From Symsagittifera roscoffensis (lineage: Eukaryota; Xenacoelomorpha; Acoela; Convolutidae): a stretch of DNA of 64,000 bases. The stretch lies in assembly GCF_963678635.1 (NCBI RefSeq), contig NC_087064.1:60458338-60522337 (forward strand). The letters run 5' to 3'. Under the pieces are notes generated by a model, which worked only from the letters and a program-made list of their open reading frames with translations, was not told the origin of the DNA and searched no databases. The translations under genes were made by a program, and so were the position numbers. This document shows, in pieces, positions 24,640-36,213 of this stretch (position 1 is the stretch's first letter; the number at the start of each line of letters is the position of its first letter).

Positions 24640-25896
24640 TTTAGGATGATCAATGCAATATTTGGGTTAGTGATTTCTAATGTCTTAAACTGTTAGTTCT
24701 TTCAATTTTTTGTGGTTAGCTTAACTTGGGTCGTATTTGTTGGGTTGGAGAGAAAAGCGTATATCAATTCGTGAGAATGATTTTTGCTTTCTCGTGAATA
24801 ATTCTAAGTTAAGATAGACTTACCTTATCTTACTTAGGGGTTGTGATTTGTGATTAAGGGTTGGAGAATAGTAAATCGATCCACAAGGTTCTGGTATAAT
24901 TAGAACGCAAGTAGTTCGTTAGATACTATTTTATGACTTACTAAGTTTAAGTGTTTTAGCCTGGGTCATCTAAGAGGAGAGGGATCAAGTGAAGGATGAG
25001 TAACCGAAGTTCTTCACTTTTTATCTTAATAAACATGGTTAGCTTTTTGAAAAATTTCTGTTAATTCTGGATCCTTGATAAGGGTTGGGTAGTGAATCGA
25101 CGTTTGAGGTCGTTAGACAATAATTAATTTGGGAGGGGTTGAACAAAGTTGTTCTATTTGATCCAAGGATAAGCCTTGATGATCAAAAATTTAGATATAA
25201 TTTAATTTAATTTATAGATCCAAGGTAAGGCTTGATGATCTGTTATTTAATATGAAATTTATTATGTGAAATTAAGGATAAGCTTTGATAGTTTATCAAA
25301 AAAGGGTTAGGGTTAAGTTTTAGTTTTTATGATTGTTAAATTTGAGATTTGCTGTTATGTTTTAGGTGATGAAGCTGGGATGAAGAGATGATTTATATAT
25401 ACTAACGATGTATGATTTACACTAACTAATTTTGTAATTTTATATTCAATAAATATTTTCTCAAGATGTTATTTAATTTACAGCTGATTTAAGGAAAATG
25501 ACAAGTGTTGTTTTTATCAATCGTTATTGTATAATTATTAAATTTAGCGTCATGAAAAGTTATTGAAGATGATTCTTCAAAATTTTATGTCAGTAAATGA
25601 AAATTTGAGTTTACTGATGGTAGTATCCTAAATACAAAAGTTTGATCTGGATTTTGTCGTACGATCATGAAATTGATTGGTAGATTTCTTCCTAGTCGTA
25701 TGTCGTCTCTTGTTCGAGGTCTTCTTCCAATACCGGGTAGTTCTCGTATTTTCGGAATATTGGATCTGATCTATTGAGTCGTAGAGACATATCTACTAAG
25801 TTTATGTCAAATAACATTTTTGAAATGTTGTATTTGTCTAATTCTAATCTAATTTTTGTCTAAGTCTAGGTTAGTTAAGGTCTGTTCGAGACTTTT
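24640..25896 (-). promoter_or_regulatory. 5' leader of the degenerate copy
   Basis: Non-coding leader between primer-binding site and ORF1. It retains two stem-loops (25160-25184 and 25217-25240) and a decayed third near 25271, homologous to those in the intact leader. A GAACAA/TTGTTC inverted repeat lies at 25141-25154. Confidence 0.7.
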
Positions 25897-25906
25897 GGTC
25901 GCACCA
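25897..25906 (-). other. Primer-binding site
   Basis: The minus-strand sequence TGGTGCGACC lies two bases after the LTR end, as in the intact element. Its complement ends GGTCGCACCA, the CCA end of a tRNA. Complementarity to a tRNA-like 3' end, including a TTCGAGA T-loop, seems to extend further. Confidence 0.7.
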
Positions 25907-25908
25907 GA

Positions 25909-26285
25909 TGAGTTAGAACCTTTTGTTTATACTCAAAGAGTATTTTCAGATAAGGTACACCGTCTGCTCGTCACGCTATCTTATTTTCGGCAGGATAGAT
26001 TCGTCAACTTCTTAGTCTAATACCAATCTTAATCTTACTCTTATATCTCCTAGTCTCAATAGATCTAGTGTACACCGGTTTACGCGAGTAAGTTCCAGAA
26101 TGAGAACAACTGTATTCTAAGTTTAATTCAAATTGTTCTGGTGTTGAAACTACACGTAGTTTCAACACTTACAAATAAGTGGGTTTTTAGTTTGATGGAG
26201 TATGATTGGCTAGTATTTAATATTTTATAGAGATAATATATCATAACAATAACCATTGATAAATACTAGTTTAGATCTGGCTCCA
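25909..26285 (-). repeat. 5' LTR of the degenerate copy
   Basis: 377 bp, alignable end to end with the other two LTRs. In element orientation it begins TGGAGCC at 26285 and ends in CTCA. It contains a perfect 13-bp version of the LTR hairpin at 26141-26168. Confidence 0.88.
26141..26168 (-). promoter_or_regulatory. LTR hairpin, degenerate copy
   Basis: A perfect 13-bp inverted repeat with a 2-nt loop. It differs from the other LTR hairpins by paired substitutions that keep base pairing. Confidence 0.65.
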
Positions 26286-26511
26286 CATATAATTTGAAAG
26301 CTTCAAGTTTAGCCAACCCTTCTTTTCGTTTAAAATTTTTTGAGAAGATTGTCATGAAGATTTTTATAAATCTCGGTGAACATAAATCAACAGACAACAC
26401 AATAGTGAACAAATAAATGTAGGTCATATTTAGGGGTGAGGTTTAATTGACAACACTCCTCGGCTGCGCTCAAAATTTTGATTAATTCTTGATTTAGTTT
26501 TTCAATACTCC

Positions 26512-26745
26512 TCATTTCCCCTCAAACTTCCGCTCTGTTTCTTTCTCTGTCTCTGGATCACTGATCTGATTCTTTGCCCTGCTCTTTTTCTTCGAACTAA
26601 TCGACTCCCCTTTTTTCATCTTGAGCTTTTCCTCCCCCTTGTTTTTGGTTTCCTGGACTGTCTGTTCATGGTTGCCCGAATCGTTTCGCGTGGGCATCTC
26701 AATGACTTCGTATCTCAGCGACAATTGGACCCATCGGTAATATCA
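26512..26745 (-). CDS. Possible terminal exon, charged Lys/Glu-rich tail
   Basis: A G+C-rich open frame (by local standards) ends in TGA at 26512. It encodes about 70 mostly charged residues with an Arg-Tyr-Glu-Val-Ile-Glu-Met-Pro start and Lys/Glu/Ser repeats, likely disordered. No ATG or clear acceptor was identified, and I recognise no family. A second Ser-rich open stretch on the same strand at about 26882-27067 could be another exon or an unrelated relic. Confidence 0.3.
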
Positions 26746-27132
26746 GTGTATCAGTGATGGTGCTTCTTGTCTCGTTGCTGGCCTTGTCGTTGTGCATTTC
26801 TTTCTCTTAGTAACTGCCATATTATGTGTTGCGTTGCCAAATTTCGTAGATAGAGTATATTTCGTAGATAGGCTCTTATTCCTATGTTGATGTTTTTTTT
26901 TGGTGAGGAAGTTTCTTAGTGTCCTGCTTTCTGGGTGCCGGATCTTGTTCTGTCGACAAGGAAGATGATACATCGGATTCTGATGTTGAAAACATCGGAT
27001 CAGGAATGTGGAAATTTTTCTTTTTGAAGACATTTGAAGTACTTTCTTTTTCTTTCATCAAATTCAATGCTTTTCAGGAAGCCGTTTCATATATAAAAGT
27101 GAACAAGACTGCTCGTATCAAGACGAGGCCCT

Positions 27133-28313
27133 GAATGTTCCGACTGCCTCTTAAGGTCTATGGAGCAGTAATAACATGAAAAAAAAATTGAATGTAATAA
27201 TTAAAATGAAATTTTTTTGTTTAAATTTGATAGTTTTTGTAAAAGTTACTCCCCCCACACGCCATATAAAGTACAAAAGGATAGATTTCGCTACTTGTAA
27301 CAAATCAATTATGGCAAATAAGCTTCCTTCAAACAATTTGGAACGATTTCTAAGACGGATTAAATCTCCGCTTACGCGTTAGTAGCGCGAAATATATCGC
27401 GCATTAATTGCCAAACTATCTTTAAAGCCCCATAACTTTATGGAAAATCATCATAGAAAAAATATCTTTCCAAATTTAGGCTCAGGACAACAATACCTTT
27501 CGAATGATATTTGAAAAGTCCCGTCAAAATGGCTAGTTAAAATGTCGAAATTTGTCTGAAGAAAAAAAACCCACCCGAGCACAAATATTCCGTTACTTTC
27601 GTTACAAAAGTCGGAACAAACAAACGGCGAGAGCGTATTTCTAAATCAGTTTGTCTTTTTTTGAAAAAGTAAGAAACCACGCCAGCTCTTTGCTGTAATT
27701 TTACAGAAACATCAGCATAGCATCCCTTGTAATCTAGAAAATCAAAATTTAGGCTTTTTTCAAGAAAAAAAATTTAAAAATAGTGACAGATACATCTCGC
27801 CCTTTTCTGGTAAAGTTTGCCATATTAATTAATCCGACTTTCGTAACGAAAGTAACGAAATATTTATGCTCCGGGTGGGTTTTTTTTCTTCAGACAAATT
27901 TCGACTTATTAACTAGCCATTTTTGACAATTTTTTTTAAATTTTGTTCAAAAGGTAATGTTGTCTTGAGCTTAAATTTAAAAAGATATTTCACCTGTGAT
28001 TATTTTTCGTAAAATTATGGGGGTTTAAAGAGAGCCATTTTGGCCAATTTGGGACAACTAACGCGCGACATACTTCGCGCTATTAACGCGTAAGCGGAGA
28101 ATCAGTCTGTCACAGAAATCGTTCCAAAATGGTTGAAGGAATCTTGTTTGTCATAGTTAATTTGTTACTAGGAGCGAAGATAATCACTTGGTACTTTATA
28201 TGGAGTGCGGGGGATGATTGTCACAAAAAATCTCAATTTTTAAATAAAAAGTTTAGTTTTTTCATGCTATTACTGCTTCATCGTCCTTAAAAGGTAGTCA
28301 GAACTTTCGGAAC
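27133..28313. repeat. Long fold-back element (~0.5-kb inverted arms)
   Basis: The left arm (about 27133-27640) and right arm (about 27830-28313) are diverged inverted repeats separated by about 190 bp. The outer ends pair through GTTCCGA, CTTAAGG and GCAGTAATA words. The inner ends pair through the ATATTCCGTTAC/GTAACGAAATAT region beside CCCACCC/GGGTGGG. No transposase ORF exists. Related arm sequences occur at about 38820-38990, 44020-44180 and 44651-44960, so this is a dispersed family. It resembles foldback-type non-autonomous DNA transposons; the superfamily is unknown. Confidence 0.75.
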
Positions 28314-29260
28314 TTAACCCTGATAAGAGCAGTTTTGTTTTCTTGCATTTTTGCAATATGTTAGCAATTTTTTAATCTACCAAACAATTTGTTTTTTTGT
28401 TCAATAAATTTTTTTTTTATTGCAAACCATAATTTTTTTGCGGACGACCTCTTGCAGATACTTAGCAAAATTTTCGATCAACAACTGTGGAAAATTTTTT
28501 CTTTCAAGTCGCTAGATACATAAGGAAGTTGCAAAAGTGCATGCGAAAAGCCTGAATGAAGTTTATGTTTATTTTTTTTTCTCCTAGTTCGCAGACTTCG
28601 GAAGGCAAAACTTTGCACGACCTTACTACATAATTACACAATTTTGGTTCTTTTGAATGTGAGTTTGCGTTCGCCTTTCAAGCATTTTGCAAGATTTTGT
28701 TTTTCTAGGAGCAGCAAGAAGAGCAGACTCTACACAAAAGGATTTTCTGGACTATGGCCCATACATTTCTTATATTTAAAAAATTGCTGTGAAATTTTAT
28801 GACTTATTGACATTACATAATAAATAACACAAAAATGAAGCCTAGGGTTAGAAAATTTCTTCCTAAAAAATCCTTGGTTGAAAATCGTGGCCTTGTTTTT
28901 GCCACTTGAAATCGTGAAATTTTAAAATTTTTACACATTTTTACATATTTTTAAAGACTTTTACTCATCAGTTTGTTTTTTACACAAAACGCTAATTGCG
29001 ATTTTTAGTTTTTTTGTAGAGCCTAGACTAAATTAATTTTTAAAAATTACAGCTCACAAATACGGGCAAACAATGTTTTTTGTGGTAGAGTGTTTTTGAT
29101 TATGCAGTTTCGCAGTGGAAGAGTGCTTCTCATACAATTCCCTATATTATAGAATCGTTCAAAGCAATTTTTTTCATCAACAGATTTTATGGAATGTCGT
29201 GTATGCCTTATTTTTAGTGTATATAAGTCAACCCGGGCCAAGTAAACTGTTCAGTTGCTC
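28314..29260. other. Non-coding A+T-rich sequence
   Basis: No coding-like ORF, repeat ends or RNA gene recognised. Confidence 0.4.
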
Positions 29261-29267
29261 GTAAGCA

Positions 29268-29625
29268 GTAGCTTATTTATGGGGGGGGGGGGGGGGAGGG
29301 TTGAGGCGGACGCTCTTTCCCTCGAGGATTCGACCTCCTGACTACACAAAGGGTCCCCCTATGGTACTATTTTGAGACCTCCATTTGTGGATAACTTACC
29401 CTATAATTTTTCTAAAGGCATCATTGGCGCCAATATGTGCTACTTTTGAGGTGGGAGCATTTTTTTAAATTTGTTTGAGGCTCAAAAATTGGGCCAAAAT
29501 AGGGTCTTTATAATGCTATGTGTAAGCTCGAAAAATCAATTGATCTATTTACAAAAACGTTGACAAGTTTTTTTTAAATGAGCCCCCCTCCTCCCACTGC
29601 AAAGAAAATCCTGGCTCCGCCCCTG
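29268..29625. mobile_element. Possible hAT-like non-autonomous relic
   Basis: The right end reads as the reverse complement of CAGGGGCGGAGCCAGG (29610-29625), a terminal sequence common in animal hAT-type elements. The left end is uncertain: a CAGTAGC motif near 29268 is followed by a run of 16 G (29281-29296). No 8-bp target duplication was found, so the call rests on one terminus. Confidence 0.3.
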
Positions 29626-29857
29626 CTAGCACGGGTTGCCTGTCATGTACAAACTATACTTTTTCAATGGTCAAACTATGTCATTTTAATGAGCCTCAAA
29701 CTATTTTCAAAGTATACAATAGATTAAGCTACGTTTTATTTTTGCATGTTATCAGATAAATGTGTGTGGTACATTTAACAAATGTTTTAAGCAATCACAG
29801 CTAATCAATACATTTTAAATTTGCTATCTTTTTACACCATCTGAACAAAACGACACA

Positions 29858-30425
29858 ATGGACAAATCAACCATAAATGAAAAAAGCAAAAGCAAACGGA
29901 GAACAATCGATTCAAAAAGCGGATTTTATGACAGCGAAGGGAATTTGAGGAAAATCACATTGCATTTGTTAGCCGCAAGTCCACGGCACGACACGAGAAG
30001 GCCGCCTAAAGTTCCGCCTCCGATTCGGCCATCGTCGTCTGTTACTAAACCCGACTCCAAAAATATAAACCAAAGATCACGACCGAACACTGGTACCAGC
30101 ACTGGAATGAAGTCACGAGTTGCATCTAGTAAGACTTCGGGTTTTTATTCCGGGTCGCCGTCTTCGTTTGAAACTAAACGAGATGACCCCGCTAGTCGCA
30201 TGGACAGCCGGATAACAGTGATTACTCGGGCGTCATCTGCAAAATCGGAAGTTACGAGTCGAGTTAAAAGCTCTGATTTGGGTTTGGAGCGAGACGATAT
30301 TTCGTCTGTTACATCGAAACCTGTAATGTCTCCGGATTCTCGGAAATCGCGACTTCGCAGAAGTGGCAAAAACAGATCGACAGTTAATGTTAATTCTAAT
30401 TTGGAAGTGACTGCGAATCTATCAG
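29858..30425 (+). CDS. Ankyrin-repeat gene, first coding exon
   Basis: An ATG in ACACAATGG context opens 189 codons of Ser/Thr/Pro/Arg-rich, probably disordered sequence that includes a Lys-Val-Pro-Pro-Pro-Ile-Arg-Pro motif. The open frame runs on to 30463, but that tail is a poly-C tract. An AG-GTACCA donor at 30425/30426 ends the exon after one base of a codon. That phase matches the exon at 31043 exactly. Coding-like G+C and codon balance contrast with the flanks. The protein would be a cytoplasmic scaffold or regulator with a disordered N terminus ahead of ankyrin repeats; the specific function is unknown. Confidence 0.65.
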
Positions 30426-31042
30426 GTACCAAATTATCCCCCCCCCCCCCCACACTTGAATAAATTGCCAATTTTTTGAACGGTTTCAAAAATTACGAAA
30501 GCGTAAGCATTTTTTAAAATTAAGGGAAACAAAATTGGTTCAGTTGACTCATTAAGTTAAATCCAAAACATCAATTCAACATCGCAGATTCATCACAGAT
30601 TCATCGCAGATTCAGTGCTGATAATAATTGTACTTTTTCAGCGCTGGATCATCGATGAGTAATCGCTGGTTTAATTTACTGCTGAAAATTTTAGCTATGA
30701 GGCATCAATGAATCAGCGATGACGATTAATGTCAGTTCAACCCGGCCAGTTTTTCGTTGAAATTTTTACGCTTTTGAAATCCTTTTAGACAAACAAAACT
30801 ATTTGCAGACGGCGATATCACAAAGTAGCTAGCGGATTCTGATGCTTTCAAGAACAGATTTTTAAATACATCCCCTCAGCAGTCAGTCGATATGAAGTTT
30901 TAATTCAACTCCGAGTTTAGTTTTCCTCATGAGATTTGAAAGTATGCAAGTTGAAGTGTTAAAAAGTAATATTGAAACTAATTTGACCAGTAAATTGGTT
31001 TCTTTTTATGTATTAAAATCGAATTATGGTTTGTTTCGGCAG

Positions 31043-31215
31043 ATTCGCTGCTGAGTTTGATAGAGGCAGCAGAGAGGGGGGACGAGGAAAGAGTGGGGGA
31101 GTTGGTGGGACTGTACGAGGAGGGGGAGTTGAGGAAGAGACTGGGTCAGGTGCGGACTCCACTGCACAGGGCGGCTGGATACGGACAACTGGCGTCCATC
31201 CAACAACTCGTCCAA
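31043..31215 (+). CDS. Ankyrin-repeat gene, second coding exon
   Basis: The exon starts after TTTCGGCAG and ends before GTCAGT. With one base carried over from the previous exon it gives exactly 58 codons and leaves in phase 0. The product has a helical Leu/Glu-rich segment, then Arg-Thr-Pro-Leu-His-Arg-Ala-Ala-Gly-Tyr-Gly-Gln-Leu, the first part of an ankyrin repeat (consensus Thr-Pro-Leu-His-x-Ala-Ala), and Gln-Leu-Val. Further repeats must lie in later exons, which I did not find in the window. G+C is about 60 percent, far above the flanks. Confidence 0.75.
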
Positions 31216-32000
31216 GTCAGTTTTTCACTTTCTCTAACTTAAAACGTCTCAACTGAAGAGAAATTCAGATCAAATATAATATTTAAATATGAATCCTAAT
31301 TATTGAATCTCTTGGTAATGGATGATGGCGGGTCTTCTAAAAGTATAATTCGTCTCAATTTCCATCAACGAGGGGTACTTAATGCAGTTGCGTGAAGATT
31401 TTGACATTAAAAAAAGTAAATTTATTTACAAAGAAAGGCAATCTCGAAGCAATGATCAACTTCTCTAGCAATCTCGACTTTACCTTTTCCATCATTTTGT
31501 CAGATGCAAATGAAGATAAATTATAAACTAAGAGAAACGAACTTATGCTTTTTTCTAGCGTCTCTTGTCTATCTTCGTAATGTATTTAACGCTATAATCC
31601 CTATATTAATTGTATCAGAAATCATTGGTAATCTGCCGTCATGTTGAAAATGAATACATAAGAAACATGATTTAAAATGAACAAGCTATGCCAGCAATGA
31701 ATCTTCGAAATATTTCAAGTGATTTCATGGAGAAAATCGGATGACAAAAAAAATCAATTGTGCCCATTCAAGTGCTGCAACTTTTAAATAATACAACACA
31801 TTTCGTAGACCTAATCGAATTGCGAAAAGTTTTAGTTTTTTTTTCAATGCATGCTACTTGAGCAATGAAATTTGAAATACTTCAGGGAATTTGATAGATC
31901 GAGTCTTTTCGCAAAAAGCTCAATTTTTTCTTCAGCAAACTATTCAAAAGTATTAAAAATTTTTCTTGGGTTCATAATAAATATAAGGCAGACTCAGTCA
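31216..32000. other. Intron or intergenic sequence
   Basis: A+T-rich DNA following the ankyrin exon. No further exon recognised. Confidence 0.4.
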
Positions 32001-32099
32001 TTAGAAAAAAGTAATATAAATGGCTTTATCATCTTCATGTTCAGACTTGTTCATTTTATCATCTTCATGTTCAGACAAATCTTTAAGCAAGTTCCAAAA

Positions 32100-32640
32100 G
32101 TTTTGTGGATTCCGCTTACAAATACCTGTAACGTAAACTTTGTCGGCACATTTGTTTTCTTGCGGATTCCGCAACAAGCAAATAATAGCTAGTTGTTCTG
32201 GATTCCGCAACTGAAAGTGAATTCCGCAAAATGTAAGTGGAATCCGCAAAATGTAAGCAGAATTCGCAAATTTAGGTGGAATCCGCAAATTTAAGTGGAA
32301 TCCGCAAACAAAATGCGGTATCTACTGACAGTTTGCGAATTCCACTTACACTTTGCGGATTCTACTTGCAATTTGGGGATTCCGCTTACAGTTGCGGATT
32401 CCGCAACAGCTCAATGTAACTTTACACATATCTTATTGTTTGTTTGTGGTTTCCGCAAACTGTTCTGGATTCCGCAAATTCACCTATTTTTGGAGCAATT
32501 TTGAGTGGTACAATGTTTTAAGTATTTGTTCGTGGAATCCAAAACAGCAAAGAAGGTCAAAGAAAAGTAGCAATATTGCGGATTCCGCAAAAAATCTGAT
32601 TTTGGCCTGTTGCGGATTCCGCTAACATTGCATAAAATGC
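32100..32640. repeat. Bidirectional GGATTCCGC minisatellite
   Basis: More than a dozen copies of GGATTCCGC or its complement GCGGAATCC, with diverged forms, are spread at 15-45 base spacing. Around 32200-32310 they read as GGAATCCGCAAA units. From about 32320 the orientation flips to TTGCGGATTCC, so the array is partly inverted on itself. Short AAGTGGAATCCGCAAATTT repeats show recent local duplication. ORFs across it are an effect of the repeat. Confidence 0.75.
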
Positions 32641-33690
32641 ACAGTTTGGCCTCGCAATGTTGAGGAAATCTTGTTAACTATCTCACCCTAAATGATCTGA
32701 AGAAATTAGACATTTAGGCATATGAAAACTGCATTAACAAGAAGAAATAAGAACAGTTAGTTTTTTTCAAAGATTGTTTTTGTTTTTTTTTTCAAATATT
32801 TTTCTTTTCATTATCACTAATCCGCTACTGTGGGTGATTATTATATTTCGCTGGTAGGGGAAATCGTATGCTCAAAACAATATTTGTAGTTTAGTGGCAG
32901 CAACAATTACACATTTTGATCCACACGTTTAACTGCTTTCAAACATTTATTACTAATTGTCTATTTCAACCACAATCATAAAGTTGTAATCAAAGTTTTT
33001 GGGTTATTCCTATTGTAATCCCTGTCATAAAAATTACCCCAAACGATTTAATCGTCAACAGAAGTTTTTTTCTGAGATTGACAACAACTACAAATGGATT
33101 TCAAAACAGCTGTTTGTGGGGCTGGAAATATGATTTTTGCTGCCAGTAAAACTTAAATGTTGTTTTAAGCAAACGAAGTTGCGGAACTGAATTGAGTTAC
33201 TATTCAGTATAAGGGTAAAGAGAACTTTTGGGAAAATCCTTCAGGTGAAAACTGATTAAAAGAATATCTGTGCAGGTGTTTGACTTTTTCGAATATTTAA
33301 AACTTTAAACAGTATCATTTTCACTAGAAAAAACACCAATTTTGCTAAAACTTTTGGCAAAAATAGAAATTATTTTAGACCAGCAGCGAAACCTTTTTTT
33401 CTGCATTTTTCCCGTTCGTTTAAATTACACGCTTAATATTGGAGACATACATTGATTTTTTAACGTTAAAAAGCTTACATTAAAAGAGAGTGTAAACTCA
33501 AAATTTCAATTAATTTAAGTTTACAACGGCAAAATTTATTTAAAAAATTCCGATTTGTTTTAAGTTTGTATCGAAAGTGACACTATTTTTTCTGTTATTT
33601 TCGAAAACAACAAGAACGCTCATTCCATTATTTTGCAAATTTTTGCTTAATGTCAAGTACAATGTAGTCACACGCAACTTCAATTACAAA
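32641..33690. other. Non-coding DNA with shared ACAGTTTGGCCTCG motif
   Basis: The first part (32640-32700) carries an ACAGTTTGGCCTCG word followed by an AAATCTTGTTAACTATCTC segment that recurs near 41870-41900. The former word recurs near 42940 and 43460. The rest shows no gene. Confidence 0.4.
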
Positions 33691-33695
33691 CAAGT

Positions 33696-34700
33696 TGTTA
33701 TATGTCAATTTGACAAATTACAATCATCTTGGACAAGTTCAAATTTTCATTAGGAATCAGGAAAACTCCGGTGAATTTCAAGTTTTAATCAGAACAAACC
33801 AAAAAAGAAGAAATCAATCTGAAATCACTATCACGCAAAATTAACTAATTGGTATAAAAAACTATTCGAACTCTAGGAAGGGTAGGAGTCTATTTAGAAA
33901 AGAACAGACTGACCACTGTAATCCGCTCGTTTTTTACGTGGCGCCCAACTTAGGGCATTTTTTTCACTAATTTCGGATTAAAAAGAAATCAAGATTACGG
34001 AATCAAACGAAACAACGCAATTGGAAACGCCACAAGAAACGAAAGTCTATAGGAGACAACGACTAGATAAAACTACGACAGAAAGTTAAGAGTGAAAATC
34101 AAACTGAAACCATTAGTTAAGCCGGACAAAGCGCAAAGAGCACGCACTATTAATCTTTCTTCGCCCAGAGATGCATGAAAACAAATTTCAGCAACAACAA
34201 GCATCAAATTAACCAGCCTCAACTATCAGCAAGATCAGAAGGCAAATCAATATGAAGCAACCTTCAGCATCAATAATCACAAACCCGCGAGAGAATCACC
34301 ACAACCGACAGTCATCATTTTGAGCGACAGATCGTTAGGATAGCCATAACCTACATCAACAGAGCCAATTTTAGGAATCAACAGTGTCTAGATTTTATGT
34401 TTCGGAACCACAACAACTCCCCTTTTTTTAAACTTAATTAACGACTGTAAAATGAGGCCGAGTGTTATATGCCAACTTGTCAACTGATAATTTTTCTAGA
34501 CGACTTCAATTTTTCTTATGGAATCAGAAAAATTCTGGAAAAAAATCAAAGCTAGAACACAACAAACGAAATGAAAAAAGTCAAACTGAAATAACTATCA
34601 CGTGCAACCAACTAATTGAATACAACCTTCATCCAGAAATAAAAACCGATGGAGAGAAAAATTGTATCCTTCAATAATTTGCTAGTGTCAAAATAGAGCT
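33696..34700 (+). mobile_element. Small non-autonomous LTR element (TRIM-like)
   Basis: Two diverged direct repeats both begin TGTTATATG (33696 and 34463) and stay similar for about 170 bp. The first is followed at 33939 by TGGCGCCCAACTTAGGGC, a close match to the primer-binding site common in Ty3/gypsy elements. A TATA-like TATAAAAA lies inside the first repeat. The internal part (about 510 bp) is A-rich on the plus strand and has no ORF. A weak purine-rich stretch precedes the second repeat. The LTR ends are eroded (TTACG where CA is expected). Confidence 0.5.
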
Positions 34701-35560
34701 TTACGCTTGACCGATTTCACCTTAGTCAAATCATCATGATTATAATAATATCGAGGAGGCAAAATAATTACTGTCTAAACGCAATTAACCGCTGAAGTTA
34801 TTTTATTTGCCTGTAAAATTAGTGAGCTCATGGCTGGGTCTCAGTAACCCCAGAGCACGAGGTCACTCCTAAAAATAGGGCTAATACACTATCATTATAA
34901 TACGACTATATTATTATTTTCTTGTACAGTAGAGAAAATCACCCTATCCGTTGGAGATGGATCGAACTTTTCCTCAAATACTAGCTTATCATACCCTGAA
35001 AATGAAGTAAGACGTTGTTAAATTACATTCAGGCAATTTCAGGAAGCTAAAACGGTTGAAATAACAATTCTGGAGCACAAAACCGGTGCCTTCCCGATGC
35101 CGTCCCGGAGCTTTCCGGACCTTTCTTCAACTTCACTGAGGAAGCGCGTTCTTCACTACCAGGAAAGGTTGCAACTCTTGTTCGCAGCCTTCTCGATTCG
35201 TGAAACTGGTCCGGTAACGAGTGGAGCTGCACAATCGTTACAACTGGGAAGGCTTCTTTTCTTGCGTTCTCCTTCGAATTGTGATACGTATTTTTTGTCT
35301 GTTTTCTTCAAAGTGTCGTCTAATTCTGGCAGCAGAAACCGTTGTTCTGATTTTCGCGCTTTTCAATTTCTGGGAAATTCAAATTGTTTAATATCAAACA
35401 CGTCCAGATCGGTATTTTAAAAAATAATTTGTAACTTCTAAATTACCCTTTCTTTTTTGGCTCTTTTTTAATATCTTCAAGACTGAATATTTTTTTTTCG
35501 TAAATTACTAATTATAGATTTAAAATTTGCCCGGAGATTTGTCCATTTCCTTTTCTAAGT
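34701..35560. other. Non-coding DNA with a G+C-rich island
   Basis: A G+C-rich patch at about 35050-35280 stands out. Two plus-strand frames are open across it: one runs from about 35040 to 35420, the other ends at a TGA near 35200. A minus-strand 61-aa frame is also open. No family recognised, no splice sites confirmed; it may be a host exon or an old retroelement fragment. Confidence 0.3.
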
Positions 35561-35930
35561 CCAAAATGGAACAAAATTTCATTCTGCAGCTAATTTTATT
35601 TTGAGCATCTCATAGTCTGATACAAGACTCCTCGTCGTTAGACTTTAAGTATACACGAACGAAGATCGGTTATAACTAATTTTGATATTCCTTCAATAAA
35701 ATGTTATAAAAAACTTGGAATATGTAAGCAGTAGTAGAGCACCAAAATTTTCAAAAATAATATGCAATACTATCATCATGCAGATCGAGTGACTTAAAAA
35801 AACTGGAGAATAAACATTTTATTTGCATTCCTGAAAATAGCGAAGAGGAATGCTCCTAACAAATAATTTGGTGATAAAACCAACAAGCATCCAACGACTG
35901 TTATCAACTTACGATTCCAAAAAAAAATAA
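35560..35930 (-). pseudogene. Broken copy of the membrane protein at 45933
   Basis: This region aligns to about 46420-46740 at DNA and protein level, for example the Ala-Ile-Phe-Arg-Asn and Phe-Ile-Leu-Gln motifs and the Phe-Glu-Asn-Phe-Gly segment. One extra T after the Phe-Ile-Leu-Gln-Phe-Phe motif shifts the frame, and a TGA follows after the Phe-Ile-Thr-Phe-Tyr motif. It is therefore a pseudogene. Confidence 0.75.
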
Positions 35931-36213
35931 AATTAATAAAAGATTCTGAATATTACAATTTCTCTAAAATTTTAGCTTAACTTTCAAAAACTCAGCCGTC
36001 TGTTCAAAAGTATTGAAGTTTGTGATTTTGGACCATTGAACTTGTATAATTATTACCAACGCTCTTTAGTGGTAGGTTACATCGGCATAAATTTGTCTGA
36101 AGCTCATTGATATACGATTAAAATATATAAACTAAGCTCAGTAGCTGCTCCTCAAAAATTTATGAAAAGTTGTTTTCATTACTTGTTTTTTGAGCAATTA
36201 AAATATGACATTT

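Larger units (their letters stand above)
12878..26285 (-). mobile_element. Degenerate 3'-truncated copy of the large Ty3/gypsy env element
   Basis: Read on the minus strand from 26285 downward the order is LTR, primer-binding site, leader, basic ORF1, gag, protease, an extra integrase block, RT, RNase H, integrase, two tiny membrane ORFs, the P/S-rich ORF and the start of env. Every part is colinear with the intact element at 48312 onward, except for the extra integrase block (18288-19720) and a deletion joining the P/S-rich ORF to env. Sequence similarity stops in env at about 12878, so the 3' part and 3' LTR are lost. Frameshifts, stops and lost catalytic residues make it non-functional. 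Confidence 0.92.

Noticed and set aside
30426..30463. Extension of the ankyrin gene first exon to the TAA at 30461
   Set aside because: The last codons are a poly-C tract after a good splice donor, and the downstream exon phase fits the donor.
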